Positions 42,824 through 49,570 of a stretch of 64,000 nucleotides of DNA are shown here, piece by piece. The notes under the pieces are model-generated. The model was given only the letters and a program-made list of their open reading frames with translations. It was not told the origin of the DNA and did not search any database. Both the position numbers and the translations under genes were made by a program. The first letter of the stretch is position 1; every line of letters starts with the position of its first letter. Source of the DNA: CAVTSA01 sp963737225 (GTDB lineage: Bacteria > Chloroflexota > Dormibacteria > Dormibacterales > Dormibacteraceae); contig CAVTSA010000017.1 in the NCBI GenBank assembly GCA_963737225.1, positions 310,001 through 374,000 on the forward strand, read 5' to 3'.

Positions 42824-43464
42824 CCGAACAGCTTTCACCGGACGAGCTGCTGACGACGACGCGTTCGGTGCGCCGGCGCCTGGACTTCGGGCGGCCGGTT
42901 CCCCACCGGCTGGTGGAGGAGTGCGTCGAGATCGCGACGCAGGCGCCCACCGGGTCCAACCGCCAGGACTACGGCTTCGTCTGCGTGTCCGACGCCGACC
43001 GCAAACACGCGATCGCCGAGCTGTACGGCCGGGGGTTCGACACCTACGCCGCGACGCCCGGGCCGGCGTACGTCGAGGGCGACCCACGCGGCGCGGCGGC
43101 GCCCCGCGTGCGTTCGTCGTCCCAGTACCTGCGCGATCATCTGGCCGAGGCTCCCTGGCTGGTGATCCCGGTCATCCACCGACGTGCGCGTGAGAGCGCG
43201 GGCGTCGCGGAGCAGGCGGGGCTCTACGGTTCCATCCTGCCCGCCTTCTGGAGCTTCATGCTGGCGGCTCGCGCGCGCGGGCTGGGCACCGTGCTGACCA
43301 CCCTTCACCTGCCCTACGAGCGCGAGGCGGCGGAGGTCCTCGGGGTCCCCTACGAAGAAGTCACGCAGGTCGGGATGACACCGCTCGCCTACTACCGTGG
43401 CGAGGGGTTCCGGCCGGCGGCGCGGATCCCGCTCGACGGCATCCTGCACTGGGAGCGCTGGTAG
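42820..43464 (+). CDS. Nitroreductase family FMN oxidoreductase
   Basis: 214 residues from a TTG start overlapping the previous stop. The N-terminal FMN-binding motif TTTRSVRRRLDFGRPVP and EIATQAPTGSNRQDYGFV, the mid-region GLYGSILPAFWSFMLAARARGLGT and the C-terminal VGMTPLAYYRGEGFRPAAR fit the nitroreductase fold. Such flavoenzymes reduce nitro groups, quinones or enones with NAD(P)H. No product-specific neighbours. Confidence 0.87.
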   Translation: MTEQLSPDELLTTTRSVRRRLDFGRPVPHRLVEECVEIATQAPTGSNRQDYGFVCVSDADRKHAIAELYGRGFDTYAATPGPAYVEGDPRGAAAPRVRSSSQYLRDHLAEAPWLVIPVIHRRARESAGVAEQAGLYGSILPAFWSFMLAARARGLGTVLTTLHLPYEREAAEVLGVPYEEVTQVGMTPLAYYRGEGFRPAARIPLDGILHWERW

Positions 43465-43474
43465 CGGGCGGTCG

Positions 43475-43591
43475 CTACGCCTCCTTCCGGTTCCGGAAGC
43501 GGCGCACCAGGTAGCTCCCGGCCATGTACAGGCAAGCCAGCGCGACCAGGATCCCCATCACGATCACGGCCACATGCTCCATCTGGTACAT
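43475..43591 (-). CDS. Small single-helix membrane protein, 38 aa
   Basis: A short frame in the otherwise empty gap between the nitroreductase and MBL-fold genes. ATG (43591) reads MYQMEHVAVIVMGILVALA, giving one hydrophobic helix (about residues 7-25), followed by a strongly basic tail YLVRRFRNRKEA and a TAG stop. The positive-inside charge pattern is convincing for a tiny membrane protein, but its length makes coincidence possible. The start lies nine bases from the divergent GTG of the MBL gene. Confidence 0.45.
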   Translation of the reverse strand: MYQMEHVAVIVMGILVALACLYMAGSYLVRRFRNRKEA

Positions 43592-43599
43592 ACAAACAC

Positions 43600-44181
43600 G
43601 TGGCACGCCTGGGCATCGTGAAGGTTCGGGGGGAGCGCGACGTCAACACCTACGTGCTCTCCAGTGGCGCGGGCGGGGAGGCGGTGGTGATCGATCCGTC
43701 CGCTCCTCCCGAGAAGGTGCTGGCCCAGCTCAAGGGACTCAACGTGCGCTGGATCGTCGCCACCCATGGTCACCCGGGCCACCTGGCCGGCAAGGACGCG
43801 CTGAAGGCGGCGACCGGTGCCACCACCGCGATGCACATGGCCGACGCCAAGGCGTTCCTGCGCTCGGCGGACCGCTACCTGCTGGACGGCGACGAGCTGG
43901 AGTTCGGCCCCTTCCGCCTGAAGACGCTGGTGATGCCCGGACACACGCCGGGGAGCCTCGCCTTCCAGATCGGCAACCATCTCTTCACCGGCGACACGCT
44001 GCTCGCGGGCGGGATCGGCAAGCAGGGTCCGGAGACCGATCTGCGCCGCCAGCTGGTCTCGATCGGCTCGCGGATCTCGACCCTGCCGGTGGAGACCGCG
44101 ATCTATCCCGGCCATGGGCCGGTGACCAATCTCGCCGCCGAGATCAGGCAGAACCCGATCTTTCAAAACGCCAATCACTAG
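43600..44181 (+). CDS. MBL-fold metallo-hydrolase, C-terminus rewritten by element insertion
   Basis: 193 residues from GTG. Zinc motif ATHGHPGHLAGKD (HxHxxH variant), later ligands in VMPGHTPGSLAF and LFTGDTLLAGG and final His in AIYPGHGPVTN mark a glyoxalase-II-like hydrolase of the MBL superfamily. The last 43 bases before the integrated element duplicate sequence at 53345-53387. After the duplication this copy ends IFQNANH, whereas the copy beyond the element continues IFRGQPA-stop. So integration replaced the last six residues without destroying the gene. Substrate unknown (thioester or phosphoester likely). Confidence 0.88.
   Translation: MARLGIVKVRGERDVNTYVLSSGAGGEAVVIDPSAPPEKVLAQLKGLNVRWIVATHGHPGHLAGKDALKAATGATTAMHMADAKAFLRSADRYLLDGDELEFGPFRLKTLVMPGHTPGSLAFQIGNHLFTGDTLLAGGIGKQGPETDLRRQLVSIGSRISTLPVETAIYPGHGPVTNLAAEIRQNPIFQNANH
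44120..44162 (+). repeat. attL: left 43-bp direct repeat of the integrated element
   Basis: Begins CGGTGACCAATCTCGCCGCC and ends CCCGATCTT within the 3' end of the MBL-fold gene. It is identical over all 43 bases to 53345-53387. The bases flanking it differ completely from those at the right copy, as expected for attachment-site recombination by the tyrosine integrase encoded inside. Confidence 0.95.
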
Positions 44182-44231
44182 AGCCTTGTACTTGGGGATA
44201 GCTACCGAATTGGGAGCGGTTATGCCGGATT

Positions 44232-44284
44232 CTGCAGGCCCGCCGGCGGGCGCGAAAGACCGGCTGGTAGGACGGGCCCTGCAG
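44232..44284. repeat. Imperfect inverted repeat just inside attL
   Basis: CTGCAGGCCCG (44232-44242) is complementary to CGGGCCCTGCAG (44273-44284) with one bulged base, enclosing CGGCGGGCGCGAAAGACCGG-like sequence. It sits 70-120 bases inside the left end, where integrase arm sites or a structured RNA could lie. Confidence 0.5.
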
Positions 44285-44387
44285 CGGTAGCCAGGCAACT
44301 TCCCCAGCCTTGACCTCGGCGTCCGCCGGCGCCCACGATTCCGCCGTACTGCTGTCGAGCCGTGGGTTCTGCTGGGGGGCCGAGATC

Positions 44388-44573
44388 ATGGACCAGGACG
44401 ACGTCGAGGTGCGGGAGCAACTGGAGCAACTGGAGCGGGAGATCGAGGTCTCCGGACTGGAGCGCGACGAGTACTTGGCGCGCCAGATCGGGCTCTTGCG
44501 GCGGTCCCAGCAGAAGATCCAGGCTCGACTCGATGAGATCGAGCAGGCCCTGAAGCGCCACCACTTCCTGTAG
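44388..44573 (+). CDS. Small acidic coiled-coil hypothetical protein, 61 aa
   Basis: Start chosen at the ATG reading MDQDDVEVREQLEQLEREIEV; an in-frame start at 44310 adds a non-helical leader. The whole protein is predicted helical, with heptad-like Leu/Ile spacing (REQLEQLEREIEVSGLERDEYLARQIG-type), ending QALKRHHFL. No family recognised. First gene of the element's rightward block; its leader and first codons are repeated before the next gene. Confidence 0.6.
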   Translation: MDQDDVEVREQLEQLEREIEVSGLERDEYLARQIGLLRRSQQKIQARLDEIEQALKRHHFL

Positions 44574-44743
44574 CTGCACCAAAACGAGGCGACTGTGGCG
44601 GGCACAACCGTTTCGCGCGAAACTCCTCCGCCACCTGGGCCGTTGGGAGAGCCGACGTGCCCGGCGCTCCGGATCCGACCCGCTTGGTGTCATCCCCGTG
44701 AGGTTGCCGTCGGACCGTGGGTTTTCGCTGGGGGCTGAGACCA

Positions 44744-45055
44744 ATGGACCAGGACCGCTGGAGGCGGGAGATCGACCAGGCTTTTGCCGATCTGCACGAG
44801 GAAATCGCGCAGTACCGGTACTCGGTCGCGCGACGCACATTGCTACCGGGGAGGCTCAGCTGGATGCTGGAGGAGCTGGCCGCGATCAGGTGGGAGCCAT
44901 CCCGCGGAGATCCTCGCCACCTCGAGCAGATGCGCCATGCGTGCACCCTCATGCAGGCCACCCTCGAGGGCATCGAGCAGGCCGCATTGGCGACCGGCGA
45001 CGACCCGGCGCTTTCCACCCTGCACCGCCGCTGGCCGGGCCGGGCCCGCGTGTAG
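44744..45055 (+). CDS. Hypothetical helical protein, 103 aa
   Basis: ATG reading MDQDRWRREIDQAFADLHEE; the upstream in-frame start at 44717 is within the shared leader. Mostly alpha-helical, charged, with one Cys. Not recognised. It shares with the preceding gene the leader CCGTGGGTT...GCTGGGGG...GAGA and the first codons MDQD, but the remainder of the proteins is unrelated, suggesting recombination through the leader or a common regulatory segment. Confidence 0.65.
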   Translation: MDQDRWRREIDQAFADLHEEIAQYRYSVARRTLLPGRLSWMLEELAAIRWEPSRGDPRHLEQMRHACTLMQATLEGIEQAALATGDDPALSTLHRRWPGRARV

Positions 45056-45268
45056 GGCCCCGAGCGGACCGGCGCCGGCCACGGGGTAGTGCTGGCACCG
45101 GCCAGCCCGTAGCAAACTCGTCGGGTGGCATCCGCCACTGACCAGGTCCGCCACCGGCTCAGCGTGGAGCGATGGATCCGCGCGCAGGGCTATCAGCCGG
45201 GCGGATGGCTCCCCCGGGCCCTGCGTCCTCTCGCGGCGGGCGCCGGCATCCCTTACCAGGAGGCGACG

Positions 45269-45646
45269 ATGACGACCCAGGCCGCCCCGCGACCGTCAGC
45301 CCCCAACAGCCGGCACCGAGGCCCACAGCCCGCGTTGCTGCAGGAGCTGGGCATGGGCCCTGGCGCCACCGCCTCCAGGGCCCCCAGCAACGGCCACCGG
45401 CCGCCCCAGGCGGTCGCCATTGAGCTGCGGCCGGTGGCGGGTCCGCCGCCGCTACCGGTCAGCAGCAGAGGGCGGTGGAACGCCGCCGTTGCGGAGATGC
45501 AGCGCCACCCGGGCCAGTGGTTCGACGCCGGCGTTCACGGTCGCAACATAGCCAGCCTGCTCCGCAAGCGGGGCCTGGAGGCCACCTATCGCAGCACCGC
45601 AGACCGCCGCCAGGCACGTATCTATGTGCGGTGGCCGGGCCCATAA
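45269..45646 (+). CDS. Hypothetical protein, 125 aa, phage-type
   Basis: Start chosen at the ATG reading MTTQAAPRPSAPNSRHRG because AGGAGG lies five bases upstream, the best ribosome-binding site in the element; the frame is open from 45125. A Pro-rich N-terminal half is followed by a compact C-terminal domain (GRWNAAVAEMQRHPGQWFDAGVHG ... ATYRSTADRRQARIYVRWPG) of the type seen in small actinophage proteins. Function unknown. Confidence 0.7.
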   Translation: MTTQAAPRPSAPNSRHRGPQPALLQELGMGPGATASRAPSNGHRPPQAVAIELRPVAGPPPLPVSSRGRWNAAVAEMQRHPGQWFDAGVHGRNIASLLRKRGLEATYRSTADRRQARIYVRWPGP

Positions 45647-45654
45647 TTCCGAAC

Positions 45655-46017
45655 ATGAGTACTGTCGCCACCGACCGGGCCTACGTCGAGCGGCAGCGGC
45701 GCGTCCTCGAGCGCATGACCCGCTACTCGGCCAGCCAGGCCCAGGCCGAGGCCGCCGTGGACGCCGAGCTCGAGCAGGAGGCCGTCCGGGCCCGGGAGAA
45801 AGAGGCAAAGATCCAGGAGGACCGCCGCGCCTTCGAGGCGATGAGCCGCTGTCAGGTCTGCGGCGAGCAGCGCGGGCTCGGCGTGCGCGATGGATTTTGT
45901 GACCCCTGTCGGCTGGTCGTCCAGGCGGTGAGGGCCGAGCGTGCGCTCGGGGACCAGGTCGACGGGCACAGCCGGCGCGAGCTGGCCGAGGCCTTCCTGG
46001 AGCGCACCGGCGGATGA
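45655..46017 (+). CDS. Hypothetical protein with coiled coil and a four-Cys zinc knuckle
   Basis: 120 residues from the ATG reading MSTVATDRAYVERQRRVL. Residues 15-62 form a long charged helix (coiled coil), then CQVCGEQRGLGVRDGFCDPC gives a Cys-x2-Cys...Cys-x2-Cys zinc-binding knuckle. Family not recognised; similar proteins occur in actinophages. The stop overlaps the next start (ATGA), indicating translational coupling. Confidence 0.7.
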   Translation: MSTVATDRAYVERQRRVLERMTRYSASQAQAEAAVDAELEQEAVRAREKEAKIQEDRRAFEAMSRCQVCGEQRGLGVRDGFCDPCRLVVQAVRAERALGDQVDGHSRRELAEAFLERTGG

Positions 46018-46304
46018 CCACACCCGACGACGCCCTGCAGGTCCGGGACCAGCCAGGCCGCCAGGTCCGGGCCCGGCAGCTGAGCCACGAGGTTGCGGCC
46101 GTGATCCGCAGCGCCCACCTCTCGCCGGCCGATCGCGCCCGCGTCCTGGAGGCAGCCGAGACGGCCAGCGCAAAGGACCGCCGCGAGGATCTGGGCGGCG
46201 CCGATTACCTGAGCCGGCAGGCCCGCAGCCTCGACACACCGACCCGTCTCGGGCCCACCCTCGACGCCATCGCAGCCCGCTACGTCCGCCCACCCATCCG
46301 CTGA
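46014..46304 (+). CDS. Hypothetical helical protein, 96 aa
   Basis: ATG overlapping the previous stop. Arg/Ala-rich, helical, reading LSHEVAAVIRSAHLSPADRARVLEAAETASAKD; no membrane helix or Cys. Not recognised. It ends one base before the prohead protease start, so it is probably translated from the same message. Position before a prohead protease would suit a small packaging or scaffold-related protein, but nothing in the sequence shows this. Confidence 0.65.
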   Translation: MTTPDDALQVRDQPGRQVRARQLSHEVAAVIRSAHLSPADRARVLEAAETASAKDRREDLGGADYLSRQARSLDTPTRLGPTLDAIAARYVRPPIR

Positions 46305-46305
46305 C

Positions 46306-46902
46306 ATGGCGACCACTGCCCAGGGCCTGGTCGATGGCGGCCTGGAGGCGGTCCAGGCCCTCGGCGAGCAGTTCACGCACATCACCGGACGTGTCGTCCC
46401 CTACGGTGTCGAGACGGATGTCGGTTGGTTCCTGGAAGAGTTCGAGCGCGGCGCGTTCACCAACAGCATCGTCAAGACACCCAAGATCCCGCTGCTGTTG
46501 TGGCATGACAACCGCAGCTTCCCGATAGGTTCTGCCGTCTCGTGGGACGACCGCCAGGACGGACTGCACGCGCGCTTCCGGCTGGCGATGACTGCGGTTG
46601 CGCAGCAGGCCGGCCAGTATGCCCGCGATGACTTCCTGACCGGTATGTCGGTCGGCTTCAGTCCCGTCCGCTCCAGCTGGTCCTACGCCGCCGAATGGGA
46701 TCCCGAGCGCGGGCCCGAGTACATGGACAGCGTCACCCGCCATGAGGCCCGCCTCCTCGAGGTATCGCTGGTCTCGACGCCTGCTTACGCCGACGCCTTT
46801 GTGTATGACGTCCAGGCCCAGGCGGTCGACGGGTCTAGCCGGTCGGCGGTGCGTAATGCCCGCCTCTGGCTGCGCCAGGCACAGCAGCATCGGGTCGCCT
46901 AA
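46306..46902 (+). CDS. HK97-family prohead protease
   Basis: 198 residues. Typical U35/HK97 protease layout: GRVVPYGVETDVGWFLEEFERGAF at the N-terminus, then the catalytic triad by motif: His67 in LLLWHDNRSFPIG, Ser115 in GMSVGFSPV and Glu152 in ARLLEVSLVSTPAY. In tailed phages it matures the procapsid by cutting scaffold and capsid N-termini and is almost always followed by the major capsid gene. Here an HNH nuclease follows instead and no capsid gene exists in the element. The full catalytic set argues against decay. Confidence 0.9.
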   Translation: MATTAQGLVDGGLEAVQALGEQFTHITGRVVPYGVETDVGWFLEEFERGAFTNSIVKTPKIPLLLWHDNRSFPIGSAVSWDDRQDGLHARFRLAMTAVAQQAGQYARDDFLTGMSVGFSPVRSSWSYAAEWDPERGPEYMDSVTRHEARLLEVSLVSTPAYADAFVYDVQAQAVDGSSRSAVRNARLWLRQAQQHRVA

Positions 46903-46922
46903 CCAGACCGAGCAGGGCCAGT

Positions 46923-47201
46923 GTGAAGCGCGCCATCTCCACCGCGACCTGGCAACGCCTGCGACTGATGGTGCTTGACAGAGATCATTGGTCCTGCCAG
47001 ATCCGCGGGCCTGGGTGCAGCCAGCACGCCACCTGTGTGGACCACATAGAGGCCCGGTCGATAGGTGGTGCGATGTGGGATCCGAAGAATCTTCGCGCGT
47101 CGTGTCGGACCTGCAACCTGAGAGCGGCCAGCCTGCTTCAGCGCCGGCAGGGCGCAGGGTTTTACTCCTCGAGCTTGCCTCCTGCCGTCTCGCGGTTCTG
47201 A
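46923..47201 (+). CDS. HNH endonuclease
   Basis: 92 residues from GTG. HNH core: DRDHWSCQIRGPGCSQHATCVDHIEARSIGG with the metal-binding His-x2-Glu, then NLRASCRTCN giving the second Cys pair of the structural zinc. The size and sequence match phage HNH nucleases that assist terminase-driven DNA packaging. Here no terminase is adjacent. It starts 20 bases after the prohead protease stop. Confidence 0.87.
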   Translation: MKRAISTATWQRLRLMVLDRDHWSCQIRGPGCSQHATCVDHIEARSIGGAMWDPKNLRASCRTCNLRAASLLQRRQGAGFYSSSLPPAVSRF

Positions 47202-47448
47202 AAATTCAGGGCAAACGATCCTGGCTCCCCCCCGTTTTTTTCCTGGCGCCCGGGCCCCGTAGATGCCCCTCGTCTTTGTTTCTCTCCGAATAGCCCCCGG
47301 GGGTCCGGATCGGGCGCAATAGGCTCCGGAAGGCTCCGATAACGGCCTGAGGTCAGCTGCCGCCGACTGAGGCCTCGGGACCACGCGCCCCGACCCCCCT
47401 GGCCCCGTTCCGGTTTGCCCGGTGTAGTGATCTGGGTATATACACTGT
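47202..47448. other. 247-bp non-coding stretch inside the element
   Basis: Between the HNH gene and the toxin gene. It contains a pyrimidine run CCCCCCCGTTTTTTTCC (about 47227-47243) that could end the rightward transcript, CCCGGGGGTCCGGATCGGG-like palindromic sequence, and at its right end the toxin promoter. No ORF or RNA gene recognised. Confidence 0.5.
47415..47444 (+). promoter_or_regulatory. Promoter of the toxin-antitoxin operon
   Basis: TTGCCC (47415-47420) and TATACA (47439-47444) are separated by 18 bases, immediately before the GTG of the BrnT-like gene (47449). The surrounding TATATACACTGTG is unusually AT-rich for the window. The short distance from -10 to start leaves the exact transcription start unclear. 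Confidence 0.55.
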
Positions 47449-47730
47449 GTGGATGCGCGGCCGGTCATTTGGGACCAGGCGAACCGAGAGCACATGTTCC
47501 AGGGTCACGCTGATCCCCGGCCGACGGAGCAGGAAGTGACCGAGGCCCTGACCAACCCCGAGCGCGAGGAAGGCCCCAGCCCGACGCGCGTGGGCTACTT
47601 CAACGTCGTGGGTGAGACCGCGAGCGGCCGATCGGTCTTCGTGGCCTGGGTGGATCACCCGGACGGACGGTACCCCGTGCACAGCCACTACACCGGCCGC
47701 CGAGCCCACAGGAGACAGGAGAATGGCTGA
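47449..47730 (+). CDS. BrnT-like toxin
   Basis: 93 residues from GTG. The pattern VIWDQANREHMFQGH (Trp-Asp...Asn...His), a variable centre ending EVTEALTNP, then GYFNVVGETASGRSVFVAWVD and VHSHYTGRRAHRRQEN matches the BrnT/RelE-like ribonuclease fold, in which the first helix His and C-terminal basic residues act on mRNA. It is followed, with an eight-base overlap, by a ribbon-helix-helix-type antitoxin, the usual toxin-first order of brnTA. Activity is inferred. Confidence 0.7.
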   Translation: MDARPVIWDQANREHMFQGHADPRPTEQEVTEALTNPEREEGPSPTRVGYFNVVGETASGRSVFVAWVDHPDGRYPVHSHYTGRRAHRRQENG

Positions 47731-48037
47731 GACCAAGACCAAGGGGACCAAGTTCGGGCCCGAGCCATGGCAGTTCGACCCATACGACGGGATGACCCGG
47801 GAAGAGATCGACCATGAGGTGGACCGCTTCCTGGAGTCACAGAAGACTGTGCCGGTGTCCCTCCGACTGCCGCGCTGGGTGATCGAGCAGGCCAAGAGCG
47901 AGGCGAACCGGCGGGGGATCCCTTACCAGCGGCTGCTGCGGGCTCTGATCGAGGTCGGGCTCCAGCCTGGAGCCCACCGGCGATACCGCCCCGCCGACGC
48001 TGAACTATCTCCCACCCGGAAGCCGACCGCCGACTGA
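47723..48037 (+). CDS. BrnA-like/CopG-type antitoxin
   Basis: 104 residues from the ATG reading MAETKTKGTKFGPEPW, preceded by the strong AGGAGACAGGAG site. Residues 45-80 (VPVSLRLPRWVIEQAKSEANRRGIPYQRLLRALIEVGL) form the short beta strand and two helices of a ribbon-helix-helix DNA-binding domain, as in BrnA/CopG antitoxins; the rest is disordered and should bind the toxin. Expected to repress its own promoter at 47415-47444. May stabilise the integrated element. Confidence 0.75.
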   Translation: MAETKTKGTKFGPEPWQFDPYDGMTREEIDHEVDRFLESQKTVPVSLRLPRWVIEQAKSEANRRGIPYQRLLRALIEVGLQPGAHRRYRPADAELSPTRKPTAD

Positions 48038-48069
48038 GGACCAGGTCCCGGCCGGCCAGGTCCTGGTCC
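48038..48069 (+). terminator. Hairpin after the toxin-antitoxin operon
   Basis: GGACCAGG (48038-48045) pairs with CCTGGTCC (48062-48069) around a GC-rich loop that can also pair internally (GGCCGGCC). It starts directly after the antitoxin stop, where the two convergent blocks of the element meet. No T-tract. Confidence 0.6.
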
Positions 48070-48179
48070 ACAACCACGTCAGGCCTGCCCGCCGCCTCAA
48101 CACGCGTGGCTTCCGGTTCTGGTACCAGCGGCCAGATGAGGCCCCAAGTCGTCGGTCCGGTTCGGTTCGGCGGGCGTCA

Positions 48180-48611
48180 TCATGGTCGTGTACTCCGTGG
48201 GGCGGTCTGTGTCGCGGCCGGGCCGCCCCTTCCCCCGGCTCCTCCTTGGTCGGGGGCGCAGGCGAGAACCGCGCCCAGGTAGTCGATCGCCATCTCCAGA
48301 TGGCGGCGGTCGTCGTCGCTGAGGTCGTGCCAGGCGGTGCCGGGCCGAACGCTGCGTGCGACCTCGACCATCACCTGGAGGGGACCCGCGATGCTTCGAT
48401 CCCCCCGAGTGCGGTCGTCTCGCCTGGCCCCGCCGGCGATGGCCTCGACCAGCTCGGCGGTGTGCGCTTCGAGCCATCGCGCGAAGGCGGCGCCGCAGCC
48501 ATCTTCGATAGCGCCAAGGGTTGACAGGTCGCGATCCCGGATGAAGTCCCAGAACGCGCTCGAGACGCCCTCCTGGACGGCCTCGAGGCGGCGGACGGGG
48601 GTGGAGGTCAC
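48180..48611 (-). CDS. Hypothetical protein, 143 aa
   Basis: Start chosen at the GTG reading VTSTPVRRLEAVQEGVSS, which overlaps the stop of the upstream gene by the GTGA pattern; the frame is open from 48743. Helical, with an Ala/Asp-rich centre (AFARWLEAHTAELVEAIAGGARRDDRTRG) and a Gly-rich tail. Not recognised. Last gene of the leftward block of the element. Confidence 0.65.
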   Translation of the reverse strand: MTSTPVRRLEAVQEGVSSAFWDFIRDRDLSTLGAIEDGCGAAFARWLEAHTAELVEAIAGGARRDDRTRGDRSIAGPLQVMVEVARSVRPGTAWHDLSDDDRRHLEMAIDYLGAVLACAPDQGGAGGRGGPAATQTAPRSTRP

Positions 48612-48898
48612 AGTTGCACCTCCCGATTCGGAACGATCAGCGCGTCCTCGAGCTCGTCGCGCCAAAGCTCGAGCAGTTCCCGCTCCTCGCGTGCGCTGAG
48701 CCAGCCGGGCGCATACCAGCCGTCGATATCGAGCGCGATGCACACGCAGCCGTCGGAGCGGCGATGGATAACGAAACGGCGCTGCGCGATGCGCCGTGCG
48801 ATCTCGTTGCCGATCAGCAGCTTGGCGGTGTAGCCGAGCCGCCGCATGGGGTCCGGGCCCCTCACCGCCCTACCTGGCGGCCGTTCGTTGTCGATCAT
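48608..48898 (-). CDS. Hypothetical protein, 96 aa
   Basis: ATG reading MIDNERPPGRAVRGPDPM. Soluble, with KLLIGNEIARRIAQRRFVIHRRSDGCVCIALDIDGWYAPG and a Glu-rich helical end REERELLELWRDELEDAL. No family recognised. It overlaps the zinc-ribbon gene upstream by 29 bases and the next gene downstream by four (GTGA), so the block is translationally coupled. Confidence 0.65.
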   Translation of the reverse strand: MIDNERPPGRAVRGPDPMRRLGYTAKLLIGNEIARRIAQRRFVIHRRSDGCVCIALDIDGWYAPGWLSAREERELLELWRDELEDALIVPNREVQL

Positions 48899-49505
48899 GC
48901 GACGTCTCCTCCTGCGGGTAATGCGGGTATTTGCCGGCGCTGCTGTGCCGCAGCACGCAGGCCAACCGGTCCCCCAGCCGCTGGTAGTAGGCGCCGCAGC
49001 CGTGCCGACCGATGCAGATGCGTACGCCGTCCGGCTCTGAGCGAGAGCCGCGGTTACCGCACAAGGGGCAGCCGGGAAGCGGGCTCAACTCGATTCCCCA
49101 CCACTCGGCCAGGCCGTAGGGACCTTGCACACGGCGCACCAGGTGCACCAGCGGCAGGAGCATGAATTCGGCCCGCCAGCCCGACCATGACAGCTTCCAG
49201 GCCGCATCCGGCCGCGGGCCCCGGCTGCACCCGCACCTGGGGCAGGTCCAGCTGTCGGTGGCGGACCCCCAGCCACAGGTTGGGCACCGCGACACCGCTT
49301 GCAGCTGGCCGGGCGGAAGCCATGCCGTCGGTGACGCCGCCGGCAGATAAGGATCTGTATCTGCCCCGGTGCACGCGTCTTCCGGCGCGTCGACCCATTG
49401 GCGCTCGTAGGTGCCCCCGCAGGCGAGGCAGCGTGCGCCCATCCCCTCCAGAGGCTCGTAATCGATGCGCCGGCAGTCCGGGCAGCGCTGGGCAAGCCGC
49501 AGCAC
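48870..49505 (-). CDS. Multi-zinc-ribbon protein, 211 aa
   Basis: GTG start. At least four Cys-x2-Cys pairs: CPDC, CLAC, CPTC/CPRC, CPLC, plus a CIGRHGC segment, arranged as three zinc ribbons around a central non-ribbon domain (KLSWSGWRAEFMLLPLVHLVRRVQGPYG). Such proteins in phages and mobile elements bind nucleic acids or proteins. No closer family recognised. It follows the ATPase gene by 65 bases. Confidence 0.7.
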   Translation of the reverse strand: MLRLAQRCPDCRRIDYEPLEGMGARCLACGGTYERQWVDAPEDACTGADTDPYLPAASPTAWLPPGQLQAVSRCPTCGWGSATDSWTCPRCGCSRGPRPDAAWKLSWSGWRAEFMLLPLVHLVRRVQGPYGLAEWWGIELSPLPGCPLCGNRGSRSEPDGVRICIGRHGCGAYYQRLGDRLACVLRHSSAGKYPHYPQEETSHDRQRTAAR

Positions 49506-49570
49506 CCCCTTTACCCGCGACCCCAGGAGCGCCCCTCGTACAACCCTCGCTCCGCTCGCCTCGGGGCCAA

